From positions 6,952,001 through 7,016,000 of the forward strand of contig OX359200.1 in the NCBI GenBank assembly GCA_947172415.1: a DNA stretch of 64,000 nt. The letters run 5' to 3'. Below are positions 36,289 through 46,994 of this stretch, in pieces. The translations under genes were made by a program, and so were the position numbers. Source of the DNA: Chondrosia reniformis (Eukaryota; Porifera; Demospongiae; Chondrillida; Chondrillidae). Each line of letters opens with the position of its first letter. Within the stretch, counting starts at the first letter, position 1. Below the pieces are notes generated by a model that was not told where the DNA came from, searched no databases, and was given only the letters and a program-made list of their open reading frames with translations.

Positions 36289-37547
36289 TTAAATAAACCA
36301 TTTGGTTGAATGTAAAATTACAAATTTTTCAACAAATTTCCCATTCTCCAGCATTGCAATATGCGCTGCACGGCCTATAAATGAATTGGTGGAGAGTTGA
36401 AGACTGTGATCAATTGTATAGCGGATAACATTGATCTTGTTACGCCTAATTGGCTCCCATATATTAGCCAGCATTGCAGTACAAATGGCATTGGCATCCT
36501 CCGGGAGCTGCAAGCGAGCTGAATGAAAGGGCACATATTTGTCTTGGTGTGAGCTCACGAGTAGCAGGGTGGTGAAATGTTCAAAAGTAGGTTTCCTGCT
36601 GAGTTGATAGATGAAGGTTTGATGAGGATCTGGGTGATCCCTTAGCTGAAGCTGAAGGAGAGACTGTGAGCCTCGCCACTTCTGAAGGAACCACATCCCG
36701 GTGCTCACCAAACTACTGGAGCTAACAAAGGTGCCCAAGTGCGGGGCACAAATGGAGATAAATGTGTGCATACAGCCGAGATACTTTGCCATTTCTGCTC
36801 GAGTTAGCATATTTCGGAGAACAATATTTCCAAGAGAATGTCCGATGAAACTAATTTTAGTGGGGCTAACCATGCAAGTGGTCATGTATTCTCGGAATTC
36901 ACTGACGGCCTGGTCTGTCATTGCTTCAAAATTGTTAAAGGTATTTCCCTGGTTTCCCTTAATGAGCAGAAAATCAAATGTAACCTGAGGCAGAGCCAGT
37001 TCCAAATATGTCTTGTATAGTTTGAGGTCATAATGGTGTCCGTCCAGACCTTGGTGGCAGATGACAAGATGGACGTCAGAGGGATAATGGTGGCCCGTAG
37101 CACCTGTGATGGAACACAATAGGTATGGATATGTGTGATCTGTAAAGGACCAATTGAGGGATTGACTGGTTACACTGTTGGGAGTGTCTTCTTGACCAAG
37201 ACCAAGATCATTGTTAACACTCAGGTCACCAGAACTTGTGGAACTCTTAGAGGGGGAGACATCTAGAAGCCCAGTCTTTAAGGTGGTCAACTTGAGAGGA
37301 CCTGCGACTGATACATACTCCACAAATATGATGGATGCTTCAGATGGCAGCTCTGTGTTTTCCTTGCAGTAAACATTGGACTCCAGCGATAAGGTACTTC
37401 TGGTCTCTCTAGAAGAGACATCTTTGAGGGGTCAAATACATCAACTGTAGAATTTGATAGATAGCTGACCCTATTTCTATGGGTTATGTAAATGAGCGAT
37501 TCTAGAAAGTTTTGATCTGCAATCCTTTCTGCACTAAAGTAGGACCA
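36289..37547 (-). pseudogene. Truncated, frameshifted FAM135-like copy
   Basis: Near-identical to the 3' part of the intact gene at 49398-51665. It retains the esterase domain (LVICHQGLDGHHYDL, GHSLGN, stop at 36289). A 19-bp deletion near 37410 breaks the frame, and the copy ends abruptly at ~37547, where intron sequence of the sushi gene (as at 30491) begins. The first 344 codons from the internal Met at 37323 remain open, but the N-terminal region is missing. The usual H in HHGLDG is Q here. Confidence 0.92.
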
Positions 37548-38094
37548 GCTATTGCATGATCAAAAATCATTAAAATAAACTACAATCCTAAGGGAAATGT
37601 CTATAGAAAGTTTCATCAAAGCTATTACATGTATGTACATTGATTAGACACATATATATTATTGCATACATAAAAGTTAGAGAATTTATCTATACACAAT
37701 GTTTGTCCTGAAATATATTACGAATTGTCCTGTTTTCCAAAATATGAATCTTCAACTTCACTTCTCCTAAACTTGTCTCATCATTTAACTCTGGATAATA
37801 TCCCACCTACTCATGTCTCCTGAGGAGCGCAATGTCCCCTATAGTTTCCTATTTTCACACACTTCCCCTTGTATATAATTACAGGTATGGACTGTGGAAC
37901 TGCTCCTGGGGTAGCTAATGGAGTGCTAGATAATCCCAGTGAGACACTATATGAGGATGTAGCTACCTACACTTGTGACAGTGGATATGTTCCTGAAGGT
38001 GAACAACAAAATCGAACCTGTCTTGCAAATGGAAACTGGAGTGAAAAGTGACTTGTTCTGTGAATTTAAGTTTTAATATAATAGAATAAGGATT

Positions 38095-38226
38095 CCTTAT
38101 AACTGCATTGAACTTATCTTTGAGATGGTACATCCTTTGACTTTTGGGCATTTAAATGAAGAAACGAAAACAAACTGTGTTTTTAAACGCTCAAAAGTCG
38201 AAGGATGTACCATCCCAAAGATAAGT
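38095..38226. repeat. Foldback element, fuller copy
   Basis: The arms CTTATCTTTGAGATGGTACA and TGTACCATCCCAAAGATAAG, plus inner TTGACTTTTGGGCATTTAAA / TTTAAACGCTCAAAAGTCGA, form a ~45-bp stem. Paralog of 31055-31168, where part of the left arm is missing. Confidence 0.85.
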
Positions 38227-39380
38227 TTTAATATATAGCTTCCTATATATGCATATATACGTACGTAATTATTTACTCTAGCTTGGTCCTTTCTGGACAA
38301 TTCCTGCAAGACATATATACAAATAGAACAATATCATAGCTAAATTCCTTTATGCTAATTATATATAACCAATGTCCTTGCATGACACAGTTCACTATGA
38401 TCTGGTACATTTTTACACAATGTACGTAAATGTCCTGAATGATTTGCGTAGGCATCATGCAATTTAGTAGTCTTTCAAAAATTTTATTAAATATTCTTCC
38501 ACCACATTTTCCTAACAGCTGTGGACTGTGGAACTGCTCCTGGTGTAGCCAATGGAGTGTTAGACAATCCCAGTGATACAATCTTTGAGGATGTAGCCAC
38601 TTATACTTGTGACAGTGGATATGTTACAAAGGGTGAACAACAAACTAGAAGCTCTCTTGCAAATGGAAACTGGAGTGAAAGTGACTTAGTCTGTCAGTGT
38701 AAGTACATCATAAATATTCACCATTTTAAATATTATAATATATCTTTGAATGAGTATATACTTTTTCTATTTTCCTGAGTCGTATAGCTGTTTCTGTACA
38801 TAATTATGTATACACTTTTCATCAATGATTTAGCTGCTCTATATATGTATATATTATATATAAATGTAGTAACTATAACTTTAACCTGTAGTAACTTTGT
38901 CCATATGTATACCTGATACACTTTAAAATATTTCTCCTATATAGCATAGCTTTACCATTATTACTTTTAAAGGAATAGTAAACATAATAATCACATTGAT
39001 TAGCTTTGTTGACAAATAATGCACTTTGTTGATCAGCATACAGGTCATTGCAAGATCCACATCTTCAGATAATTGTTTTTCCTCTCTGTAGCTCCTGATT
39101 GTAGCCTACCTCTAGCTAAAGGTCCGTGCATGTCCTGCTACCCAAATATCAGATATTACTACAATTCTAACAGTGATAAGTGTGAGTCCTTTGATTATGG
39201 AGGATGCCAAGGCAATAGGAACAACTATGTATCCTTGGAAACCTGTAAACAGGAGTGTGGTGAGTTAACCACAACTATTTTAACAAATTAAGTGAGAGAG
39301 TTGACTATATAGGACTTTGGTCACTTGGTTGGTCAGCAAATGTATAATATTATATGTATAAATAAATAAATAAATATATA

Positions 39381-41117
39381 CAGTGCAAGTTACAATATAC
39401 TAAGGTAATCTAATATAAATAATATAATATAATATAATGTAATGTAATGTAATATAATGTAATTAAATAATTCATATGGCTCCAAGAAAGGACCTAGAAA
39501 CAAAATGGGCACATCATCATAAAGTTTAGGGTATAAAACTCATTTTAAATTGAAGGGATTTTTTATTTAGGCCTCCGTTTGTTAGAAAACGGAGGACAAA
39601 GTCTGCATATAAAATGCCATAGGACTATAGAAAACCTATGGGAAATTTATATTGAAACCATGTGTTATATTAATAAAAATTTTCAATTGGTCAGATAACT
39701 GTGAAACCGACATATATCATGGTACAAGTATATATATATTTTCTACAAAAATAGTGAAGATGTAGGGATGGCATAAAAAGTAGAGAAACAAGAAAGGGAT
39801 GTTACACAGTGAAGCATTAGCTGTGCATGAATCATACAACACCCTTGCTTGTAGGATTCATGTATAGCTAATGCTTCACTGTGTAACATCCCTTTCTTGT
39901 TTCTCTACTTTTTATGCCATCCCTACATCTTCACTATTTTTGTAGAAAATTTTTAATATTTCTAGTTTCTGTACTTTTTATGGAGCATGGGCTAGGAATT
40001 AGATTCGTATAATTAAAATCATTTTGGTTTCGCAATCTTCGACTGATTATGACGTCATTAAAATGGCGACTTTATTGAGGCCTTGACTCGAGGGTCATGA
40101 AAACCGTCATGCTCAATAATAGCGTTATCGCTCTCGCTTCTACAAAAGAATACAGCTCGGAAAATTTGCAGTAGTTTCGTGTAACAATTAGTCCAAAAGC
40201 TTATATAGTTTTTTAGTTATGGCTGACGAAGAAGAATAAGAAGAAGAAGAAGAATATGAAGAAGACGAAAATGGGAATTTTTAAAGTTTATTATTTCGCC
40301 AGCGGGACATATTCGCTTGCTTTTAAGGTCTATTTAGAGTATGTATATTGTATATTTAGCCATACATAGCCTTGTTTTGTCGATTTTCGGCCTATTTCGG
40401 GATTTCGCTCCTATACCAATGTATGGGGAAAACGAAAAAAACCGTGTCATCCCTACATAGGGAGTACTACCGTACTCCCTGATATACACGTTTGAAAAGG
40501 GGAGTTTTTATAGCACGTATATATAAGCCTGTGCTGGGCTATCAATTATTTGCATATATACACGTATGTATATACGTATATACCTGAAAGATAATTATTT
40601 GATTGCTTTAATTATCCATTTATTTTAGAGCAGTATTGGATATAATTGGAACTGATCAAACATTAATTATAATTAATTTATAGAATTTAATTTATACTAT
40701 TAAAATAATTGTATTTATATATTTCATTAAATGTGCTTACGTATATATGTATATATATAATTAAGTAAGTTGCCTGAATTAAAGCTAGCTATATATATAA
40801 GGACAAAAAAGGCCAAGGCCTTTATATCTGTATGTGATGTCCCTTGTGTACAAGTTACGAAATGGTCTCTAACCCTGTTGATTATGCGAATGCATGCAAC
40901 CAACCGTCGGTGTTCTTAGCTCCCTCACAAGGCAAATCAAATCTGCTGTGGTTATTAGCTGAGACCCCTTTAATACTGGATCCTTTGTTGATATATGGCA
41001 TGCAGATGCATCATCTTCAGTCTATACTAAGGTGTGAAAAGGTAATTGGTAGGCCATGTGTTCTACCTTGCAATTGATATATATATATATATATATCGTA
41101 TATTGTAACTTGTACTG
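39381..41117. mobile_element. Segment bounded by CAGTRCAAGTTACAATATAC inverted termini
   Basis: Left terminus 39381-39400 and right terminus 41098-41117 are 20-bp inverted repeats with one mismatch, each beside TA-rich DNA. Compared with the parent locus (32280-32950), the first ~1.1 kb (39381-40480) and the short right-terminal piece are new; the DNA between is host sequence. The left ~330 bp recur at 42872-43200. Includes an AACGGAGG / CCTCCGTT hairpin near 39570-39595. No transposase seen. Confidence 0.65.
39738..39952. repeat. Long near-perfect inverted repeat (~85-bp arms)
   Basis: The arm starting TTTTCTACAAAAATAGTGAA (~39740) and the arm ending TTCACTATTTTTGTAGAAAA (~39950) match through to AGCATTAGCT / AGCTAATGCT, with a ~45-nt centre that itself contains ATGAATC / GATTCAT. 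Essentially no mismatches, so it is young or maintained. RNA from here would form a long hairpin. Confidence 0.9.
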
Positions 41118-41563
41118 TATATATATATCCACTTCCTGTGGGAGAGGAATTCTTAACCAATTGGTCGCTGGATGTTGCTCTATTCCATCAACCACAAGAT
41201 CTAGAGAGTCTTATTATTAGGAAGGAATGGGAGGTAAGAGTAAGTAGGTTTGAGATTGCACATATACTTGTATGCAATAGCTTAGCTATTGATCAACTTT
41301 TAACAACTACAGAGGTCCCAGTTAGCATCCACAGCTGATTTGATGTTTCTTGATAATCTAGAGTTATTGTATATATATGTAGATGTGATATGCATGGTAT
41401 ATGTACTTGCACACATACGTACGTATATAATATACAGTATATGCATTTAAAATTTATTAATGGTAATGAGTATACGTATATAATGTATGATTCTTTCTTT
41501 AGTCAAGGTTGTTGACATGATTTCCTTTTCCTATAGATTCTAGTGGTTAGGATATCTTTACAG

Positions 41564-41995
41564 CTGAAGATATTTGTAGCTTACCTCCCAAGATAGGACC
41601 AAATGAATGTATGGTGTTCTTGCCTAGATTTTACTACAATGCTCAGAGTGGTGAGTGTGAATTCACCATATATGGAGGATGTGACGGTTCCAGGAACAAC
41701 TTTATGACATTAGAAGAGTGTAAAAATGAATGTGGTGAGTAACTGTCTCCAGTACTATATAAGAACCATGCTAGACCATTATTCTATATAGATGTTAACA
41801 TCTGTTTCGTATATATCTTTACAGCTGTAGATATTTGTAGCCTACCTCCCAAGATAGGACCAAATGAATGTATGGCGTCATTGTTTAGATTTTACTACAA
41901 TCCTAAGAGTGGTGAGTGTGAATTCTTCATATGTGGAGGATGTGGCGGTACCAGGAACAACTTTTTGACATTGGAAGAGTGTGAAAATGAATGTG
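41564..41995 (+). CDS. Pair of Kunitz exons (partial gene)
   Basis: Exons 41564-41734 and 41825-41995, each phase 1-1 and each one Kunitz-like domain: DICSLPPKIGPNECM ... FYYNxxSGECEF ... GGCDGSRNNF ... ECxNEC. The second has GGCGGTRNNF. The spacing differs from canonical BPTI because GPC is replaced by GPNEC. A third exon begins at ~42086 and degenerates after ICNLPPAI. No signal peptide is attached; the pair could be spliced onto the upstream sushi/Kunitz copy or be orphaned. The copy at 45232 is almost identical. Confidence 0.6.
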
Positions 41996-42469
41996 GTTAG
42001 TAACTGTCTCCAGTACTAAGACCATGTTAGACCATTATTCTAGAAATTAAATATATATCTGCACGCATGTTTTATATCTTTACAGTTGTAGATATCTGCA
42101 ACTTACCTCCAGCAATCCCAATATTTATATATATATATGTACGTATAATGAAAATTCAATAAATACAAATGTCTCTACTGCCATTTTAGATATTGCTTTA
42201 TTATGTTTACCTTTTATATACCTTTTTCTTATATATAGCTATCTTGGATTAATCAGTGCACCTATATACAGACCCGAACAATAAAAACTTATATAGTTTA
42301 GGTAAAGGGATAGCATTATATATAATTGAACTCTTTATATTCATTTATTCAGTTATAATTACATGGTCTGTAGTTCAGGATTAAATGGCACTGAATTGGA
42401 AATTTTTAAATTTTTGTTGGATGAAATGGTGCAACAATAGATATATATAGTGGTCGATATATTGAATAT

Positions 42470-42790
42470 GAGCTGAGTCACAGATCTGTTGGCACCTTTA
42501 TAGGCAATTTGATTGGCTCATTTGGAGATGCAATTAAACCTAGTTTTCAGTATGGTCAATATTCAGTGGTTTCTGGTGGAACTTGAATCCTGTATAAGCT
42601 GATTTGTACAAACATTCCAATTAGCACTCTTAAAATCAAACCCACCAGGAAGGTAGAGCCTGTTCAGATTACAACCATAGCAACGTTTATAATCCCTAGG
42701 CCTGTACCACCAGCCTCCTTTATGCTGCTCAGCACAGTTAACTTTACTATCACTATAATTGTCTCTGTCACCTGGTAAATAGAGAATATG
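42470..42790 (-). pseudogene. FREP5 last-exon fragment and FREP promoter fragment
   Basis: 42604-42775 on the minus strand encodes DRDNYSDSKVNCAEQHKGGWWY ... CNLNRLYLPG ... SANW, the C-terminal fibrinogen exon, truncated before its end. 42480-42600 matches the promoter region of FREP1-3 (AP-1/MAF-like site, TATA, CCAAT) although it sits 3' of the gene. Its 5' partner exons are at 46202-46980, so FREP5 is split by the intervening block. Confidence 0.75.
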
Positions 42791-42840
42791 TTAGTATAAC
42801 TTTAATTTGTACATATACGTATAGTCATAATATTATATAC

Positions 42841-42874
<34 letters not shown>

Positions 42875-43199
42875 TACAAGTTACAATATACTAAGGTAAT
42901 CTAATATAATATAAATAATATAATATAATTAATTAATTCATATGGCTCCAAGAAAGGACTTAGAAACAAAATGGGCATATCATCATAAAGTTTAGGGTAT
43001 AAAACTCATTTTAAAAGAAGGGATTTTTTATTCAGGTCTCCGTTTGTTAGAAAACGGAGGACAAAGTCTGTATATAAAAGGCCATAGGACTATAGAAAAC
43101 CTATGGGAAATTTATATGCAAACAATGTGTTATATTGATAAAAAATTTCAATTTGTCAGATAACTGTGAAAGCAACATATATCATGGTACATGTGTATA

Positions 43200-43680
43200 A
43201 GAAACGTCTGGCGAAGTTTTGCTTAATTAAATGAGCAAAATAATCAAGATATAATGAAGAATTCAAAGTTACGATTGCGCAAGCTGGTGATGTATTGTGA
43301 TGTTTTTCTAATGCGTCATCAACACCTTCGTATGTCGCTCCGTACACACATTTTGAGAATCATGTGACGTTGCGTAAACGTCACCGCCTCGTTGCTAAAG
43401 AAGATCATCCTTTCGAGAACGGCTATGACAAGTCGACGCTCTCCTACGAGAAGGAGCTACCGAACAGGCGAGTTGTAGCGAAGGTTAGATAAAGCGTTTT
43501 TGTATACGTTCCCGTCAAGTTTGAGGCAGAGTTGTTCCTATATTGATGCGAAAGACTGGATTCGTTTGGTCGACCGTATTACTTTGGTAATTTAAGCTCT
43601 GCCTTCTCTTCTTACGTTATCTGTTAATATTTTTACTTGTCCATGTGTAGGAATTAGGAGTGTTTGTTGCGATCATTACG
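43200..43680. other. CpG-richer unique block in the composite element
   Basis: Unlike its AT-rich surroundings this segment has many CG dinucleotides (e.g. GTGACGTTGCGTAAACGTCA near 43362, and ACGTTGCGTAAACGT). No splice-bounded exon or known domain was found. It could be promoter-like or the core of a transposon. Confidence 0.4.
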
Positions 43681-43845
43681 AGAATAAAGCTTTGTTGAGT
43701 GTCAGCAACATGAATTTACTAATTTCCTATTTATACTGAATTGTATTCCCACTCCTCATATATTGCTGATGCATGAAGACCTCTGGGTCGAAACGTCCAG
43801 AATTAGTAAATTCATATTGCTGACTTTCAACTAGGCTTTATTCTT
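43681..43845 (+). repeat. Foldback element with GAAGACC..GGGTCGAAACGTCC core
   Basis: Arms: AATAAAGC..TTGTTGAG..GTCAGCAA..ATGAATTTACTAATT (43683-43724) and its near complement at 43801-43844. Centre: CTGATG (43763), ATGAAGACC, TCT, GGGTCGAAACGTCC. This has both hammerhead-like core strands plus a stem II, but CTGATG is separated from stem II by an extra CAT. Same family as 10068-10178. Confidence 0.55.
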
Positions 43846-44230
43846 ATCCATGTTAGTACGTTTTCCATGTGTACTACATACAGTAACGAAATTGCTTATA
43901 GCGAATGTCTATAAGTATAGTGAAATACTTTGTTAGCTAATTACACTCAAGTACACTACACAGTGCAAGTTACTAGCAAATATATAAAATATTAAATTAC
44001 AATCAAGTACTACACAGTACAAGTTACAAATTTAAGAGATCCAAGTGACTATGTAATATTAAAATTACAATCAAGTACTAGCTACACAGTGCAAGTTACA
44101 AATTTAAAGAGATCCAAGTGACCCCTAGGATAATCAGTATTTTAAACAGTACAAGACTTTAGTCACACTAGTACTGTTGCAGGCTTTGAAATCCTCAACT
44201 ACTGCATAGAGAGTAGTAGTTGATACAGAT

Positions 44231-44745
44231 CATCCAATTGCAAGGTAGAACACATGGCCTACCAATTACCTTTTCACACCTTAGTATAGACTGAAGATGA
44301 TGCATCTGCATGCCATATATCAACAAAGGCTTCAGTATTAAAGGGGTCTCAGCTAATAACCACAGCAGATTTGATTTGCCTTGTGAGGGAGCTAAGAACA
44401 CCGACGGTTGGTTGCATGCATTGGCATAATCAACAGGGTTAGAGACCATTTTGTAACTTGTACACAAGGGACATAAAAGGCCAAGGCCTTTATATACGTA
44501 TATGATGTCCCTTGTGTACAAGTTACAAAATGGTCTCTAACCCTGTTGATTATGCCAATGCATGCAACCAACCGTCGGTGTTCTTAGCTCCCTCACAAGG
44601 CAAATCAAATCTGCTGTGGTTATTAGCTGAGACCCCTTTAATACTGGATCCTTTGTTGATATATGGCATGCAGATGCATCATCTTCAGTCTATACTAAGG
44701 TGTGAAAAGGTAATTGGTAGGCCATGTGTTCTACCTTGCAATTGA
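44231..44745. repeat. Large palindrome, ~240-bp arms
   Basis: 44231-44474 is the reverse complement of ~44502-44745 with very few differences; the ~25-bp centre (AAAGGCCAAGGCCTTT) is itself palindromic. The plus arm is the repeated block also at 32695 and 40844, so one inverted copy was added here. Confidence 0.9.
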
Positions 44746-45231
44746 TATATATATATATATATATCGTATATTGTAACTTGTACTGTATATATATATCCAC
44801 TTCCTGTGGGAGAGGAATTCTTAACCAATTGGTCGCTGGATGTTGCTCTATTCCATCAACCACAAGATCTAGAGAGTCTTATTATTAGGAAGGAATGGGA
44901 GGTAAGAGTAAGTAGGTTTGAGATTGCACATATACTTGTATGCAATAGCTTAGCTATTGATCAACTTTTAACAACTACAGAGGTCCCAGTTAGCATCCAC
45001 AGCTGATTTGATGTTTCTTGATAATCTAGAGTTATTGTATATATATGTAGATGTGATATGCATGGTATATGTACTTGCACACATACGTACGTATATAATA
45101 TACAGTATATGCATTTAAAATTTATTAATGGTAATGAGTATACGTATATAATGTATGATTCTTTCTTTAGTCAAGGTTGTTGACATGATTTCCTTTTCCT
45201 ATAGATTCTAGTGGTTAGGATATCTTTACAG

Positions 45232-45663
45232 CTGAAGATATTTGTAGCTTACCTCCCAAGATAGGACCAAATGAATGTATGGTGTTCTTGCCTAGATTTT
45301 ACTACAATGCTCAGAGTGGTGAGTGTGAATTCACCATATATGGAGGATGTGACGGTTCCAGGAACAACTTTATGACATTAGAAGAGTGTAAAAATGAATG
45401 TGGTGAGTAACTGTCTCCAGTACTATATAAGAACCATGCTAGACCATTATTCTATATAGATGTTAACATCTGTTTCGTATATATCTTTACAGCTGTAGAT
45501 ATTTGTAGCCTACCTCCCAAGATAGGACCAAATGAATGTATGGCGTCATTGTTTAGATTTTACTACAATCCTAAGAGTGGTGAGTGTGAATTCTTCATAT
45601 GTGGAGGATGTGGCGGTACCAGGAACAACTTTTTGACATTGGAAGAGTGTGAAAATGAATGTG
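45232..45663 (+). CDS. Second copy of the Kunitz exon pair
   Basis: Exons 45232-45402 and 45493-45663 are copies, apparently identical by eye, of 41564-41734 and 41825-41995 at an offset of 3,668 bp, with the same degenerate third exon (~45754). They lie inside the 64-bp TIR unit. No signal peptide or start; expression is doubtful. Confidence 0.55.
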
Positions 45664-46201
45664 GTTAGTAACTGTCTCCAGTACTAAGACCATGTTAGAC
45701 CATTATTCTAGAAATTAAATATATATCTGCACGCATGTTTTATATCTTTACAGTTGTAGATATCTGCAACTTACCTCCAGCAATCCCAATATTTATATAT
45801 ATATATGTACGTATAATGAAAATTCAATAAATACAAATGTCTCTACTGCCATTTTAGATATTGCTTTATTATGTTTACCTTTTATATACCTTTTTCTTAT
45901 ATATAGCTATCTTGGATTAATCAGTGCACCTATATACAGACCCGAACAATAAAAACTTATATAGTTTAGGTAAAGGGATAGCATTATATATAATTGAACT
46001 CTTTATATTCATTTATTCAGTTATAATTACATGGTCTGTAGTTCAGGATTAAATGGCACTGAATTGGAAATTTTTAAATTTTTGTTGGATGAAATGGTGC
46101 AACAATAGTACTTGATTGTAATTTTAATATTACATAGTCACTTGGATCTCTTAAATTTGTAACTTGTACTATATATATATATATATATAACCTACCTACC
46201 A

Positions 46202-46990
46202 CTACACTTCAACAGTCAGTCTGTAGTTACTGGCATCATCAACATTAAAAGTAGAATATTCAGCATATCCCTGGGTACCACTGAACTTCTCTAGGTCAAC
46301 CCTCAGTACAACTCCTGCTGAAGGGAGACAGGAGATCTTATTCAATCCCAACCAGTGCTCCCCTTCCAGATCTCCAAACCCATTGACATAATCAGTCCAG
46401 TTCCTATAAAAGTCAACTGATCCATCTTGACGTCTTTGGAATACAATCCACTTTCCAGTTGTACTCATATCACAGAAGACTTGAATTGGCTCCTCGCATG
46501 TAGTTCCATTATAATTAGGAAGTATGTGATATACTCCAGAACTTCTATTGCCTCTTCTATAAGCATCTTTACAGTCTTGATACACACCATCAGTGCTTAT
46601 GTTATTGTCTGTTACATTTAGTTGACTCATATTCTTCAGCTAACCATTCAGAATCTCTTGAAGTGTCTCTGTGTTATTGTCTATCTTTTTATTTATTTGG
46701 TTGACTTGACAGCTATATAATGATTTCACAATTTCCAGTATCTTAATTACAACTTCATTATTAATATGTACTGTATTTAATAAGTTAGTGAATATGCCAT
46801 GTTAACATAGTATTACGTAGCTTTCACTATATATGCATAGAAATAGTTTCTCTATAATTTAGTAATTTGTGTTTTCTTTCCTCTTACCAGTGCTACAGTT
46901 GATCCTTGCAACTTCCTCTCTGAGGTTTTTGATATCCTCCTTCAATTCCATGTCTGTTGCATTGCAACATTGATCAAAAGCTGGCCTTTC
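46202..46990 (-). pseudogene. FREP5 5' part (FREP4-like), disrupted
   Basis: The main exon 46202-~46630 is open ([58 protein letters not shown]) but ends early near 46207 without the usual Gly-Thr-Ala-Gly donor context. Upstream coiled-coil sequence (46640-46750) has small deletions and a TAA (rev. of TTCAGCTAACC). The head exon 46893-46990 matches the FREP4 head (DQCCNATDMELKEDIKNL) but is cut at ~46990, where Kunitz-locus duplicate sequence begins. The last exon lies 3.4 kb away at 42604. Confidence 0.8.
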
Positions 46991-46994
46991 TATC

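Larger units (their letters stand above)
37548..41549 (+). pseudogene. Broken duplicate of the sushi/Kunitz gene 3' half
   Basis: Collinear with 30491-33369. Sushi exon 37886-~38066 has a one-base insertion (GAAAAGTGACTT versus GAAAGTGACTT) that causes a TGA; its donor also differs. Sushi exon ~38520-38699 is open but one conserved Cys has become Ser (RSSLANG versus RSCLVNG). The Kunitz exon ~39092-39259 is intact. The short terminal exon is at ~41536-41549. No signal peptide or IgGFc domain. The last intron carries the ~1.1-kb insertion starting at 39381. Confidence 0.85.
42872..46170. mobile_element. Composite TIR block inserted in FREP5, carrying Kunitz exons
   Basis: Starts with CAGTACAAGTTACAATATAC at 42872 after a TA run and ends with GTAACTTGTACT at ~46170 before a TA run. 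FREP5 intron sequence lies on both sides. Inside, 44016-44079 and 46107-46170 are a perfect 64-bp inverted repeat, delimiting a 2.15-kb unit with a palindrome, two short conserved reading frames and two Kunitz exons. Further CAGTRCAAGTTAC ends occur at ~43970 and ~44087. No transposase was recognised, so it is non-autonomous or a foldback element. Confidence 0.7.
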
